From NCBI GenBank assembly GCA_905234665.1, contig CAJOIV010000014.1, positions 1-64,000 on the forward strand: 64,000 nt of DNA, in the 5' to 3' direction. Made by a program: the position numbers and the translations under genes. Positions within the stretch are counted from its first letter, which is position 1; every line of letters starts with the position of its first letter. The notes below the pieces were generated by a model. It saw nothing but the letters and a program-made list of their open reading frames with translations. It did not search any database and was not told where the DNA came from. Shown here piece after piece: positions 1 through 9,600 of this stretch. Origin of the DNA: an uncultured Bacteroidales bacterium (GTDB taxonomy: Bacteria; Bacteroidota; Bacteroidia; Bacteroidales; P3).

Positions 1-2
1 AC

Positions 3-551
3 ACCCTCCTCATCTCCCTCCACGACACCACAATCCTGCCCACCGACTACCACGACACCCTCTGGCTCGACCACGACACCACCTACTACATCGACACCAT
101 CACGCGCTACACCCTCACCGTCCTTGCCGACCCCGCCGCCATGCAGGGCTATGTGGCCGGCAGCGGTTTCTTCCCCATGGGCACCGTGGTCTCCCTCGGC
201 GCCATCAGTGGCAACGGTCACACCTTCGACCACTGGTCTGACGGCACCACCGAGCTGCCCCACACCGTCACCATCGACGGCCACATGAGCATCACCGCCC
301 ACTTCAACGTCTCGGGCATCGACAGCCCCGGCGCGGCAGCCGTCTGGATGGCCTACTCGCGCGACAGCCGCATCCTCATTTCCGGCACACAGGGCCAGCC
401 CGTCAGCGTCTACGACCTCTTGGGCCGTCAGGTCTGGAGCAACGGGTCGCAGACGGCCTCCGGCAGCCAGCTGGTCACACCCGTCCTCCCCGCAGGCCTC
501 TACCTCGTCAAAGTCGGAAATTCAACCCCTGCCAAAGTCATCGTCCGATGA
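3..551 (+). CDS. T9SS C-terminal sorting domain protein, 3' part only
   Basis: The reading frame is open from the window edge, so the N-terminus lies outside. The first visible part (about residues 1-45) is Asp/Thr/Tyr-rich. Next comes a module resembling a divergent InlB B-repeat (YTLTVLADP ... FDHWSDGTTELPHTV ... ITAHF). The C-terminus is a T9SS type A sorting domain: VSVYDLLGRQVW, then LPAGLYLVKVG and a basic end (KVIVR). Proteins with this domain are secreted across the outer membrane by the type IX system and attached to the surface or released. The function of the missing part cannot be inferred. The stop codon overlaps the miaB start (ATGA), so the two genes are probably co-transcribed. 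Confidence 0.85.
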   Translation, partial: TLLISLHDTTILPTDYHDTLWLDHDTTYYIDTITRYTLTVLADPAAMQGYVAGSGFFPMGTVVSLGAISGNGHTFDHWSDGTTELPHTVTIDGHMSITAHFNVSGIDSPGAAAVWMAYSRDSRILISGTQGQPVSVYDLLGRQVWSNGSQTASGSQLVTPVLPAGLYLVKVGNSTPAKVIVR

Positions 552-1993
552 ATATCTTCCTCGAGACCTATGGCTGCCAGATGAACTTCGCCGATAGCGA
601 GGTTGTCGCCAGCATCCTCGGGAACGCTGGCCATACCATAGTGTCCGACAGCGAGGCCGCCGACCTCATCCTCATCAACACCTGCGCCATCCGCGACAAC
701 GCCGAGCAGCGTATCCGCCACCGCCTGCAGGACCTCCGTGCCCTCCAGCGGCGCAATGCTCGTCTCCGCGTGGGCATCCTCGGCTGCATGGCCGAACGCC
801 TCCAGAGCCAGCTTATGGCCGAGGAAGACAACGTCAGCCTTGTCGTGGGCCCCGACGCCTACCGCCGCCTGCCCGAGCTCATCGCAAGGGTGGGGGAGAT
901 GACACACTCCTCAGTCAGCAAAGCTGACAGCTCCCCTAACTTAGGGGAGCAGCCGGGAATACAACCGGCTCCCGCCCACTCCTCCCCTAAGTTAGGGGAG
1001 GTGGCCCAACGGGCCGGAGGAGTGTGTAAAAACCCAGCCCTTGTTGACGTCGAACTCAGCACCACGGAGACCTACGACGACATCGAGCCCGTGCGCCTCG
1101 CCTCCAACGGCATCTCGGCCTATATCTCCATCATGCGCGGCTGCCAAAACTACTGCGCCTACTGCGTCGTGCCCTACACCCGGGGGCGCGAGCGCAGTCG
1201 CGACCCTGAGACCGTTCTCCGCGAAGCCCGCACCCTCTACAGCCAGGGCTACAAAGAGGTCACCCTCCTCGGCCAGAACGTCAACAGCTACCGCCACGCC
1301 GACGTCGGCTTCCCCCAGCTGATGGATGCCGTGGCGCAGATCGCTCCCGACCTCCGCGTGCGCTTTGCCACGTCGCACCCCAAGGATCTCTCCGACGACC
1401 TCCTCCGCGTCATGGCCGCGCACCCCAACATCTGCCGCTGCATACACCTCCCCGTCCAAAGTGGCTCCGACCGCATCCTCAAGCTCATGAACCGGCACTA
1501 CGACTCGGCATGGTACCTCGGCCGCATCGACGCCATCCGCCGTTTCCTGCCCGACTGCTCCATCACCACCGATGTCATCGTCGGCTTCTGCAGCGAGACT
1601 GAGGAGGAGTTCCAGGCCACCCTCGACCTCTTCCGGCAGGTGCGCTACGACTACGCCTATATGTTCAAATACTCCTTGCGTCCAGACACCTACGCCGCCC
1701 GCCACCTCGCCGACGACATCCCCGACGCCGTCAAGGGCCGTCGCCTCGAAGAACTCATCGCCCTCCAGGGGCAGATAGCCCTCGAGAACAACCGCCTCGA
1801 GGTGGGGCGCGACTACGAGGTCCTCGTCGAGGGCGCCTCGCACCGCAGTCCCGAACGACTCTTTGGCCGCAACAGCCAGAACAAGGTCATCGTCTTCGAC
1901 CGCCGCGACGCCCTCCCCGGCCAGTACCGCCGTGTCCGCGTCACCGACTGCACGGCAGCCACCCTCCTCGGCGACCTAATTCCTAATTCCTAA
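548..1993 (+). CDS. miaB: tRNA-2-methylthio-N6-dimethylallyladenosine synthase MiaB
   Basis: Radical SAM methylthiotransferase that modifies i6A37 of tRNA. The N-terminal MTTase domain carries its three cluster cysteines in ETYGCQMNFADSE, INTCAIRDNAE and ILGCMAERL. The radical-SAM CxxxCxxC motif is in MRGCQNYCAYCVVPYTRGRE. A TRAM domain closes the protein (VGRDYEVLVEG ... LFGRNSQNKVIV). The start ATG overlaps the upstream stop by 4 nt. It has 481 residues, longer than usual, because residues 119-160 come from an inserted palindromic element in the linker between the MTTase and radical-SAM domains. The last residues (LIPNS) and the stop codon come from a CCTAATT heptamer tract. All catalytic cysteines are intact, so it is probably active. 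Confidence 0.97.
   Translation: MNIFLETYGCQMNFADSEVVASILGNAGHTIVSDSEAADLILINTCAIRDNAEQRIRHRLQDLRALQRRNARLRVGILGCMAERLQSQLMAEEDNVSLVVGPDAYRRLPELIARVGEMTHSSVSKADSSPNLGEQPGIQPAPAHSSPKLGEVAQRAGGVCKNPALVDVELSTTETYDDIEPVRLASNGISAYISIMRGCQNYCAYCVVPYTRGRERSRDPETVLREARTLYSQGYKEVTLLGQNVNSYRHADVGFPQLMDAVAQIAPDLRVRFATSHPKDLSDDLLRVMAAHPNICRCIHLPVQSGSDRILKLMNRHYDSAWYLGRIDAIRRFLPDCSITTDVIVGFCSETEEEFQATLDLFRQVRYDYAYMFKYSLRPDTYAARHLADDIPDAVKGRRLEELIALQGQIALENNRLEVGRDYEVLVEGASHRSPERLFGRNSQNKVIVFDRRDALPGQYRRVRVTDCTAATLLGDLIPNS
902..1027 (+). repeat. Palindromic coding element, copy A (inside miaB)
   Basis: 126 nt (42 codons) bounded by ACACACTCCTC and GAGGAGTGTGT. Inside are stacked hairpins: GTCAGC-AAA-GCTGAC, CTCCCCTAAcTTAGGGGAG, AGCCGG...CCGGCT, CTCCCCTAAgTTAGGGGAG and GGCCC-AAC-GGGCC. 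It encodes HSSVSKADSSPNLGEQP ... HSSPKLGEVAQRAGGVC with no stop in the miaB frame. Confidence 0.9.
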
Positions 1994-2010
1994 TTTCTAA
2001 TTCCTAATTA
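1975..2010 (+). repeat. CCTAATT heptamer tract
   Basis: About five imperfect tandem units of CCTAATT/TCTAATT spanning the end of miaB and the gap to the PASTA gene. The miaB stop codon lies within the tract. A 7-nt unit carrying TAA places a stop in all three frames after three units. Confidence 0.8.
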
Positions 2011-2011
2011 A

Positions 2012-2902
2012 ATGAACCTCTTCCAACGCTTTCCGCTTCTCAAGCACATCCTCTATATGATTGGCGTCTCCGTCGTCATCCTCTTCCTGGTGTTCCTCTT
2101 CATCAAGATGTTCGCGCGCCAGGGCAAGGAATACGAGCTCCCCGACATGCGGGGCCAGGCCCTCGCAGCCCTCGAGGATGAGAATCCCCTCGACTTCCAC
2201 TTTGTCGTCATCGACTCTCTCTACAACCCTGACGTCGAGGGCGGAACCGTCCTCCAGCAGGATCCCAAACCCGGCACGATGGTCAAGTCGCGCCGCAAGA
2301 TTTACGTCACTCTGGCCTCCTACGCCCCGGCCGACGTCGTCCTCCCCGAACTGAGCAATATGTCCGTGCGCAGCGCGGTCTCGGCCCTCGAGGCTGCAGG
2401 CCTCGTCTGCGGGCGTTTGCGCTTTGTCGACAGCCCCTACCGCAACGTCATCCTCGACTGCTCCTGCAAAGGCAAGATGGTCTATGCCGGCGAGAAGATG
2501 TCGCAGGGTGCCGTGGTCGACCTCACTGTGGGTATCGGTGAGGGGGTCGCAGCCACACGCGTACCCTTCGTCATTGGGCAGGTCCCGGCCAAGGTGCGCA
2601 GGGGCATCCTCGCATCCTCCCTCAATGTGGGACGCGAGCATTTCGAGGGCGTCACCGACCGCGCCACAGCCGTCTGCTACCGCCTCGACCCCGACTATAC
2701 AGGCGTCACCCGCTATCCTCTCGGCACGGATGTAGAGATTTGGTACTGTGACGCTTCCGAGGCCGATGCCGAGCGCATCATCGCCACCTTCAAGGTCGAC
2801 TCCACCAAGATCATCCGCCCCGACGACGACGAGTTCTACATCTCCTCCTCCTACGACGATGACTATGACTACCCGAGCAATGACGACGACTGGGACTGGT
2901 AA
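2012..2902 (+). CDS. PASTA domain membrane protein
   Basis: 296 residues. A short cytoplasmic N-terminus is followed by one transmembrane helix (about residues 13-33, VSVVILFLVFLFI), then three PASTA-like modules (about 41-110, 111-178 and 180-247) with features such as PDMRG, VLQQDPKPG and VPFVIGQVP. The acidic tail (about 265-296) is rich in Asp and Tyr. PASTA modules in other proteins bind peptidoglycan stems or act as spacers. There is no kinase or transpeptidase domain. Bacteroidota commonly encode such a protein just upstream of rluD, which fits here. The ATG directly follows the heptamer tract. Confidence 0.85.
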   Translation: MNLFQRFPLLKHILYMIGVSVVILFLVFLFIKMFARQGKEYELPDMRGQALAALEDENPLDFHFVVIDSLYNPDVEGGTVLQQDPKPGTMVKSRRKIYVTLASYAPADVVLPELSNMSVRSAVSALEAAGLVCGRLRFVDSPYRNVILDCSCKGKMVYAGEKMSQGAVVDLTVGIGEGVAATRVPFVIGQVPAKVRRGILASSLNVGREHFEGVTDRATAVCYRLDPDYTGVTRYPLGTDVEIWYCDASEADAERIIATFKVDSTKIIRPDDDEFYISSSYDDDYDYPSNDDDWDW

Positions 2903-2924
2903 TTCTGGGACACACTCTGGTAGC

Positions 2925-4988
2925 ATGAAGACACACTCCTCAGTCAGCAAAGCTTCAGTTGACTCCACAAGGTCGTCGACCTTCGGTTCCCCTAACTTAG
3001 GGGAGCAGCCGGAGATACACTCTGCATCTGACGTTGTTTCTGACATTGCATCTGATGTTGCTTCTGACCGCGGCAGCCACTCCTCCCCTAAGTTAGGGGA
3101 GGTGGCCCGAAGGGCTGGAGGAGTGTGTCCAAAATCCGCGCCAGCCGGAGGAGTGTGTAAAACTGCGACTTTCCTGTTCCTCCTCATCCTCCTGTTCTCC
3201 TTCCCCGTCCATGCCCAGGAAGTGCTCCTGCCGGTGCGGCATGGGGCAGGGCAGGGACCCTGCAAGGCCGACACGGGGGCGCTCCTGCTGCCGTTCTTCG
3301 ACGACTTTGCCTCGCCTGCGGCCTCCGCGCCGCAGTGGGACTCCCGCGGCGTCTTCTTCAACGACGCCTATGCCCCCTGGCCCCCCACCGTGGGCATGGC
3401 CACCCTCGACGCCTTCGACGCCGAAGGAGTCCTCTATCCCACCGCCGTCGGCCAGCTCTTCTTTGGCGACACACTCTGCTCGCCGCCCCTGCGGCTTGAC
3501 TCGGTCTTTGAACCCTTCCCGCGGCCGCTTACCCTCGACGACTCCCTCTATCTCAGCTTCTTCTACCTCCCCGGAGGCGGCAGCGGCAACATGTGGGAAC
3601 GCATCGGCGACTGCCCCGGCCAAGACGACTCCCTCCTCCTCGAATTCTATGACCCCTCCAGCGACTCCTGGACCCTCGTCTGGGGCAGGGGAGGTGAGTC
3701 TGTCGACACCCTCATGGCCCACACCGGCACCGACTGGCAGTATGTCGCCATCCCCATCGACGACCCCCGCTACCTCTCGCCAGCCTTCCGTTTCCGCTTC
3801 CGCAACTACTGCTCCCTCGACGAGGCCCCCAAGCCCGGAATACTCTCCAATTCAGACCAGTGGAACCTCGACTACATCCTACTTGACAAGGGCCGCACCG
3901 CCGACGGACGTGCCTCGCGCGACGTGGCCTTCGTCCACCCCGCGCCCTCCCCGCTCAAGGAGTTCTACGCCATGCCCGCGCGCCAGTACACCCCCTCCGA
4001 CATGGCCGACAGCCTCCCTCTGGTCATCACCAACCTCTACTCCGAGGAGCTGGCCACCCACTACACCTATGCCATCCTCGACGACGGCGGCAGCGAGCTC
4101 TACAGCTACGACGGCGGCTATGAGAACGCCCCCGTCTTTTGGCCCGCAAGGCAGTATCAGAGTGCCCGCGCCCATGCCAGCCCGCCCGTGGGCTACGCCC
4201 TCCCCGCCACCGGCGAGGCGGCCTCCTACACCATCGTCCACACCATCCGTGAGGGTGTGAGCGGCGACCTCCACCCTGACAACGACACCCTTCGTTTTGC
4301 TCTCAGTCTCACCGACTTCTATGCCTACGACGACGGCACCCCCGAGAACGGCTACGGCCTCACCTCCACCGCCGCGCGGGTGCGTCTCGCCGTCCGTTTC
4401 CCCCTGCATGTCGAAGACACCCTCACCGCCGTCGACCTCTATTTCAACCGCACCTTCGACGACGAGAACGCCTCCAGCCGTTTCCGCCTCACCCTCTGGG
4501 ACGACGGCGGCGGCCACCCCGGCAACATCATCTACCAGGACGCCGACCTACGCCACCCCTCCTTCCAGGGGCTCAACCGCTACGTCCGCTACCCTCTTGA
4601 ACAGCCCGTCGTGGTCAGCGGCACCCTCTATGTGGGGCTTGAGCAGACCACCCGCGACTACCTCAACCTCGGCTTCGACCGCAACCGAGACGCCTCCTCC
4701 CGCACCTTCTATCTCACTGGCACAGAGTGGCAGACCTCCATCCTGCGGGGAGCCCTCATGCTGCGGCCCTGCTTTGGCCAGTCGGCACTGGTTTCTATCG
4801 CGCCCGTCGACACCCCCCAGGCGCGCGTCTGGCTTTCCGACGGGAAACTGTGCATCGACAACCCCGATCGCCTCCCTGTGGCCGTCTACGATGCCCTCGG
4901 CCGCCCGCTCGACCCCAACGCCCAACTACCCTGCGGACTCATCATCGTCAAAATCGGCCCCCGGCCCTTCAAGATAATCATCAGATAA
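2925..4988 (+). CDS. T9SS sorting-domain secreted protein with element-split signal peptide
   Basis: 687 residues. Translation appears to start ATGAAG, runs through about 76 codons of palindromic element, and only then reaches the hydrophobic signal sequence (KTATFLFLLILLFSF, then VHAQ). Removing 2931-3158 would restore MKKTATFLFLLILL, a normal signal peptide. The mature part is a large beta-rich ectodomain with no catalytic motif that I recognise. The C-terminus is a T9SS sorting domain (VAVYDALGRPL ... GLIIVKIGPRPFKIIIR). A GTG inside the element (3153) could act as an alternative start and give a signal peptide at the very N-terminus. The gene sits between the PASTA gene and rluD. Confidence 0.8.
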   Translation: MKTHSSVSKASVDSTRSSTFGSPNLGEQPEIHSASDVVSDIASDVASDRGSHSSPKLGEVARRAGGVCPKSAPAGGVCKTATFLFLLILLFSFPVHAQEVLLPVRHGAGQGPCKADTGALLLPFFDDFASPAASAPQWDSRGVFFNDAYAPWPPTVGMATLDAFDAEGVLYPTAVGQLFFGDTLCSPPLRLDSVFEPFPRPLTLDDSLYLSFFYLPGGGSGNMWERIGDCPGQDDSLLLEFYDPSSDSWTLVWGRGGESVDTLMAHTGTDWQYVAIPIDDPRYLSPAFRFRFRNYCSLDEAPKPGILSNSDQWNLDYILLDKGRTADGRASRDVAFVHPAPSPLKEFYAMPARQYTPSDMADSLPLVITNLYSEELATHYTYAILDDGGSELYSYDGGYENAPVFWPARQYQSARAHASPPVGYALPATGEAASYTIVHTIREGVSGDLHPDNDTLRFALSLTDFYAYDDGTPENGYGLTSTAARVRLAVRFPLHVEDTLTAVDLYFNRTFDDENASSRFRLTLWDDGGGHPGNIIYQDADLRHPSFQGLNRYVRYPLEQPVVVSGTLYVGLEQTTRDYLNLGFDRNRDASSRTFYLTGTEWQTSILRGALMLRPCFGQSALVSIAPVDTPQARVWLSDGKLCIDNPDRLPVAVYDALGRPLDPNAQLPCGLIIVKIGPRPFKIIIR
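2931..3158 (+). repeat. Palindromic coding element, copy B (long form plus partial 3' copy)
   Basis: The full element spans 2931-3128. A second 3' end fragment (CCAGCCGGAGGAGTGTGT) ends at 3158. Together they are 228 nt (76 codons), open in the gene's frame. The central spacer is expanded by degenerate GCATCTGA/TTTCTGAC-like repeats. It encodes HSSVSKAS ... SPNLGEQPEIH ... HSSPKLGEVARRAGGVC. Confidence 0.9.
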
Positions 4989-4989
4989 C

Positions 4990-5027
4990 TCCTAATTCCT
5001 AATTTCTCATTCCTAATTCCTAATTTC
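4990..5027 (+). repeat. CCTAATT/CTCATTC heptamer tract
   Basis: Tandem heptamers fill the whole gap between the T9SS gene and rluD. The tract contains no ATG, and the rluD frame stays open through it. Confidence 0.75.
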
Positions 5028-5036
5028 TTCCCTCCC

Positions 5037-6080
5037 TTGGAACTCTACGAACGCCACCGCATTGTTGTCGACCCGGGACAGGAACCCGAGCGACTCGACA
5101 AGTTTCTGCAGATGAGACTCTCCGGTGTCTCGCGCAACAAAATACAGTCGGCCGCCGACACGAACTGCATCCTGGTTAACGACTCCGTCGCCAAGTCCAG
5201 CTACAAAGTCAAACCCGGCGACACCATCGTCGTCCTGCTGCCCTATCCGCCCCACAACGAAGAACTTGTCCCACAGAACCTCCCCCTCGACATCGTCTAT
5301 GAGGACCCCTACCTCGTCGTGGTCAACAAGCAGCCCGGCATGGTGGTCCACCCCGCCCCCGGCAACTATACCGGCACCCTCCTCAATGGCTTGTTGTATC
5401 ATCTCTCCGGAACTTCCGGAACCTCCGGATTATCCGGAACTTCCGGAGATTCCGCCCCCGTCGCGCCCTCCCCGCAGCCCTACCTTGTCCACCGCATCGA
5501 CAAGGACACCTCGGGCCTCATGCTTGTCGCCAAGACAGAGGAGGCCCAGGCCTTCCTTGCCAAACAGTTCTTCGACCACACCATCGAGCGCAAATACCAG
5601 GCCCTCGTCTGGGGCAATCTCGACGACGACGACGGCACCATCGAAGGCAACCTCGAGCGCCTCGCCTCCGACCGCCGTGTTGTCCATGTCACCCCCGACC
5701 CCGACAGGGGCAAACATGCTGTCACCCACTGGCATGTGCTGGAACGTTTCGGCTACGTCACCCTCGTCGAGTGCGTCCTCGAAACCGGCCGCACGCACCA
5801 GATACGCGCCCACATGCGCCACATCGGGCACCCCCTCTTCAACGATGCCGCCTACGGAGGCGACACCATCCTCAAAGGCACCACCTTCTCCAAGTATCGC
5901 CAGTTTGTCGACAACTGCTTCTCCCTCTGTCCGCGTCAGGCCCTCCACGCCCGCGTGCTGGGCTTCGTGCACCCCGCCACCGGCGAGACCCTCCATTTCG
6001 AACAGGAACTCCCCGCCGACATGGCGGCACTCCTCGAGAAGTGGCGCGCCTATACTGCCGCCTCGTCGCGCCCTGAGTGA
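5037..6080 (+). CDS. rluD: 23S rRNA pseudouridine synthase, RluD family
   Basis: 347 residues. The N-terminal S4 domain is LDKFLQMRLSGVSRNKIQ. The catalytic region has YLVHRIDKDTSGLMLVAKT with the nucleophilic Asp, followed by ERKYQALVWG and TGRTHQIRAHMRHIGHPL, the standard RluA/RluC/RluD motifs. The proposed start is TTG at 5037: no ATG exists between the upstream stop and this codon, and the first internal ATG (5112) would remove part of the S4 domain. An extra Ser/Gly/Thr loop (GTSGTSGLSGTSGDS) from a 9-nt tandem repeat lies just before the catalytic strand. The gene is in the same frame as the upstream gene, separated by one stop codon. Confidence 0.93.
   Translation: MELYERHRIVVDPGQEPERLDKFLQMRLSGVSRNKIQSAADTNCILVNDSVAKSSYKVKPGDTIVVLLPYPPHNEELVPQNLPLDIVYEDPYLVVVNKQPGMVVHPAPGNYTGTLLNGLLYHLSGTSGTSGLSGTSGDSAPVAPSPQPYLVHRIDKDTSGLMLVAKTEEAQAFLAKQFFDHTIERKYQALVWGNLDDDDGTIEGNLERLASDRRVVHVTPDPDRGKHAVTHWHVLERFGYVTLVECVLETGRTHQIRAHMRHIGHPLFNDAAYGGDTILKGTTFSKYRQFVDNCFSLCPRQALHARVLGFVHPATGETLHFEQELPADMAALLEKWRAYTAASSRPE
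5406..5450 (+). repeat. 9-nt tandem repeat (TCCGGAACT) in rluD
   Basis: Five 9-nt units of the type TCCGGAACT, each with the palindrome TCCGGA. They encode Ser-Gly-Thr/Leu/Asp triplets within the open reading frame. Confidence 0.8.
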
Positions 6081-6161
6081 TAACAAGTAGTTGAAAAACA
6101 TCTTGTTAACTTTTTGTTAGGATGTAACAAGGTACAAACCAGCATTTTGCACGGATTTTCT

Positions 6162-6196
6162 CCGCTCGGCTTCGCTCTTAGAGCGAAGCCGAGCGG
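6162..6196 (+). terminator. Strong GC-rich hairpin downstream of rluD
   Basis: Perfect 16-bp arms CCGCTCGGCTTCGCTC / GAGCGAAGCCGAGCGG around a TTA loop. No T-run follows directly. The flanks TTTCTCCGCT and AGCGGAGAAA can form a competing outer stem. It is a terminator or attenuator candidate. Confidence 0.5.
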
Positions 6197-6441
6197 GGTT
6201 ATAGCGGAGAAAGTGCTGTATTGATGTTGTTTTCAAGCGATTAAGAATCTTTTTTTTTTCCTTTTTTCAATCTGGTCATCAGCAAGGCCGCGGGCAGGGG
6301 GCTGGCCGCGTGATAAATAACCTCAGAAGAATTGCGGTAGGGTGTATGTGGGGTGAAGAATGCGGCCCCGTTAAATGTTTTAACAAATAGGGGGGTGAAT
6401 GTTAAAATATTCATAATGTTGAAAAAATGTGCGTTTGAGCT

Positions 6442-6472
6442 TTGAATATGTGCGGAATTATTCGTAATTTTA
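6442..6472 (+). promoter_or_regulatory. Possible promoter of the giant surface gene
   Basis: TTG at 6442-6444, a 20-nt spacer, then TAATTTTA at 6465-6472, close to the Bacteroidota TAnnTTTG consensus except for the last base. Confidence 0.4.
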
Positions 6473-6626
6473 CGCTTTCGAAGAAAAGTGCGGATTTGTG
6501 CGTATATATATATATGCCAAAGCCGTGAACTGTCTCCGACCCCTTCGCGTGCGGGCAGCACGCACCAAAAAAAATAAAAATACACGCCAAAAAATAAAAA
6601 CTATGCATACTCAACCCACTCAAACG

Positions 6627-9600
6627 ATGAAAAAGACTTTGCGCCTTTCGCGCCTGAAACGTGTGGCCCTCACCCTGCTCCTCGGCCTTTCCGCCGGCAC
6701 TGTGCAGGCCCAGACCATCAACGTCAGGCATAACTACAACGACGAGACCATGACGGTCACCGTCAGCAACCCGCCTTCCGGCAACTACGTGGTGGTCTAC
6801 ACCTACTCCAACACTACTGAAACCCCTGGCGTTCCCACGGCCGACGCCCCTGCCAATTATGACACGGAGGATTACAACGGCGTGGGCACCATTGCCTTTG
6901 TCGGCACCGCCACGGGCAGCATCCCCGTCGGGCCCACGGGCGACATCGCCGTCGGTGGCGACTGGACCAAGGTCACCGTCGCCATCTTCGCAGAGGGCGC
7001 TACCCCCGAGTCTACGGCTGTCTGCACCACGACGGTCGCCATCGATCGCTATGCCACTCCTGTGCGCAGCCTGAGTGCCGATGGCTACAGCATCATCATC
7101 GACGGTACGGGCAACCCGGACAACACCCGTCTGACCTACGACAGCCCCAGTGCTCCGGATATCGTCTCCACCGTGGACTACAACACCACCACACACAACG
7201 TGGAGCTGGCGGTCGGCGGCCAGGGCCTCGTCCCCTTCACCGTCTACAGCATGCGCACCATAGGTCCCGCGGCCTATCCCTCGCTGCCGCTCAAGTGCTC
7301 TACCATGGCCTACCGCATTCCCGCCTTGATTGACTTCCACCCCTACCATAGCGGCACCTCTGTGCGTTACGCCACCGGCACCGTGGTGTCCGGCTCCATG
7401 AGCGCACCCGTCGCCAGCATCTACATCAACTACAACAACTACGAGACGGACCGCGTCACCCTCAAGGACCCCAACCCCTACGACAACACCTCCTACAACG
7501 TTGTCCTGCCCAGCGGCACCGCGTTGCACGACGCCACCAACACCCTGGGTATCCCCTATCCCAACTTCAAGATGGTCGCGGGCCCCGTCGACCTCACCGC
7601 CGAGTCACGGCTCATCACCTCGGACGTCATGGTGGTCGACACCCTCTACAGCAACTACTACCTCTTCAGCTACAGCGAGGGCGCGACCACACACTACCTC
7701 TCCTTCGACCCCGTCAGCCACTCCCTGGCCAACACCACCACCTTCGACTACAACTGCCTCTGGCAGCGTAACCCCGAAGACAACCACCTCTACCATCTGC
7801 AGGGCGGCCACCGCTACCGTCTGGGTATCGACGACAATGGTACCCTTGCCGTCCACTACAACATTGAGGAGTACGACGTCTGGTATCGCACAGGCAGCCA
7901 GATCTACACCATGTGGAACGACCTGCGCCGCAACATTGCCTACCGTAACGGCCAATGGATCCTCACCGCCGAAGGCACCGACGCCGAGCTCAACGTGGCC
8001 CACCAGCTGAAACACGAGGAGGTCGATGCCTGTCAGATCACCGCCTTCAACAGGATTGAGACAGGTGACATCAAAGTCCCCGCCACCGCCAATGTCGGCG
8101 AGTATGCCCCCAAATGGCTCGCCCTCGACCAGGAACGCACGTGGACCGTCCAGGTCTCGCCCCGTCTCTACCTCGACGTCTATAGCCTGCCTCCCCACGA
8201 GATATTCCAGTTCGAGGACAACCTGGGCAACACCCAACGCATGTGGTACTACAACAACACCGCCTACCAGTCCTACGTCGACATCCCGCACCGCCTCAAC
8301 CAACCCAACAGCCCTGCCGCCAACGACAGCCGTTATACATACAACTGGAGCGTCGTCGACGCCGCGGACCAACCCTCCACCGTCGTCACGGCAACCCCCG
8401 CGGCCAACAACCCCAACCAGGTGACCCTCACCTGCAGCAGTGCCATCAACAGCCTCCAAGCCCTCACCCTCAAGGTGTCGATCTCCTACGAAGACAACAC
8501 GGTCAACGCCAACCATGAGCCCGTCGCCGGCAGCGCCGCCGCTCCCGCCGTGCTGCCCCTCTTTGCCGAGCACAAGGTGGACATTACGGACCTGACCTCG
8601 GTGCCCAACGCCGCAGAGAGCGGCGCGCAGGCCTTCCGCACGAGCGGTTCCTACCTCTTCCGCTGCATGCCCGACCCCACGATCACCTCGGATGAGCCTT
8701 ACTACGACATCACCGCCGCACCCAGCGAGAGCAACAGCCACCGCGCCATCCTCACAGCCGTGCCCGACCCCGAGCGTCTGCTCGAGGTGCTATACGATGC
8801 CTCCAACCAGGTCATCACCATCAAAGACCCCGCCCTGAGCGTCGAGCATAATACCAACGCCTCCTACTACCTGCAGCCCGCCCCCGGCCAGACCAGCGAT
8901 TGGCGATACATCCCCGAGACGCCCGCCCTCTGCTTCAGCAACGACGGCGACAACAGCACCTGGAGCTTCAAGGTCACAGCCTATCAGAACGGCAGCAACG
9001 CAGCAGGCTACTTCACCTTCCGCCCCGCCGCGACCACCAATGACCAACTCTCCCTCGAGCCGCAGATGGCCACCCGCAATCAGGGCAACGGCCTCCGTTT
9101 TGTCAACAGCGTCACCAGCCGCACCGTCGGCCAGTCCGACATCTACAGCAACGCCATCGGCACCTTCTATGCCTCGCGCTGGCAGTTGGTCGACCCCACC
9201 CTCATCGAGCCCGTAATCTCCATGACTCCCGAAGGTCAGGTCACCATCACCGACGTTGCCGGCCACCTGCGCCACGTCTATGGAGTCCTCCATTATCAAT
9301 ATAAGCCCGCGGGCGAGGAAAGCTGGAGCAACACCTTCAACTTCACTCTTATCGAGAATGGCAACAACTATGTCGTTGTCAAAGACAACAACGACCAGAC
9401 CATCACCTTCGCCGAGGGCGACCAGGTCAAGGCCTGGAAGACCGCCGGTAGCGACCACCCCTATCTCGCCCCCTCGGCCGAAGTCCTCTTCACCGTCCGC
9501 CGCACCCCCGCGCCCACCCTCAGTGTGAGCACCGTCGAGGGCCACGCTCATGACATCGTCATCACCCCCGGCACCACGGAATCCATCCCCGCCGAGGGAC

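Larger units (their letters stand above)
6081..6626. other. Long gap before the giant gene
   Basis: 546 nt without a credible gene. It holds the strong hairpin at 6162-6196, a T-rich run (about 6246-6268), a possible promoter at 6442-6472, a small hairpin GCGTGC-GGGCA-GCACGC (6547-6563) and an A-rich stretch before the start codon. The last 150 nt would be an unusually long 5' leader if the proposed promoter is used. Confidence 0.6.
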
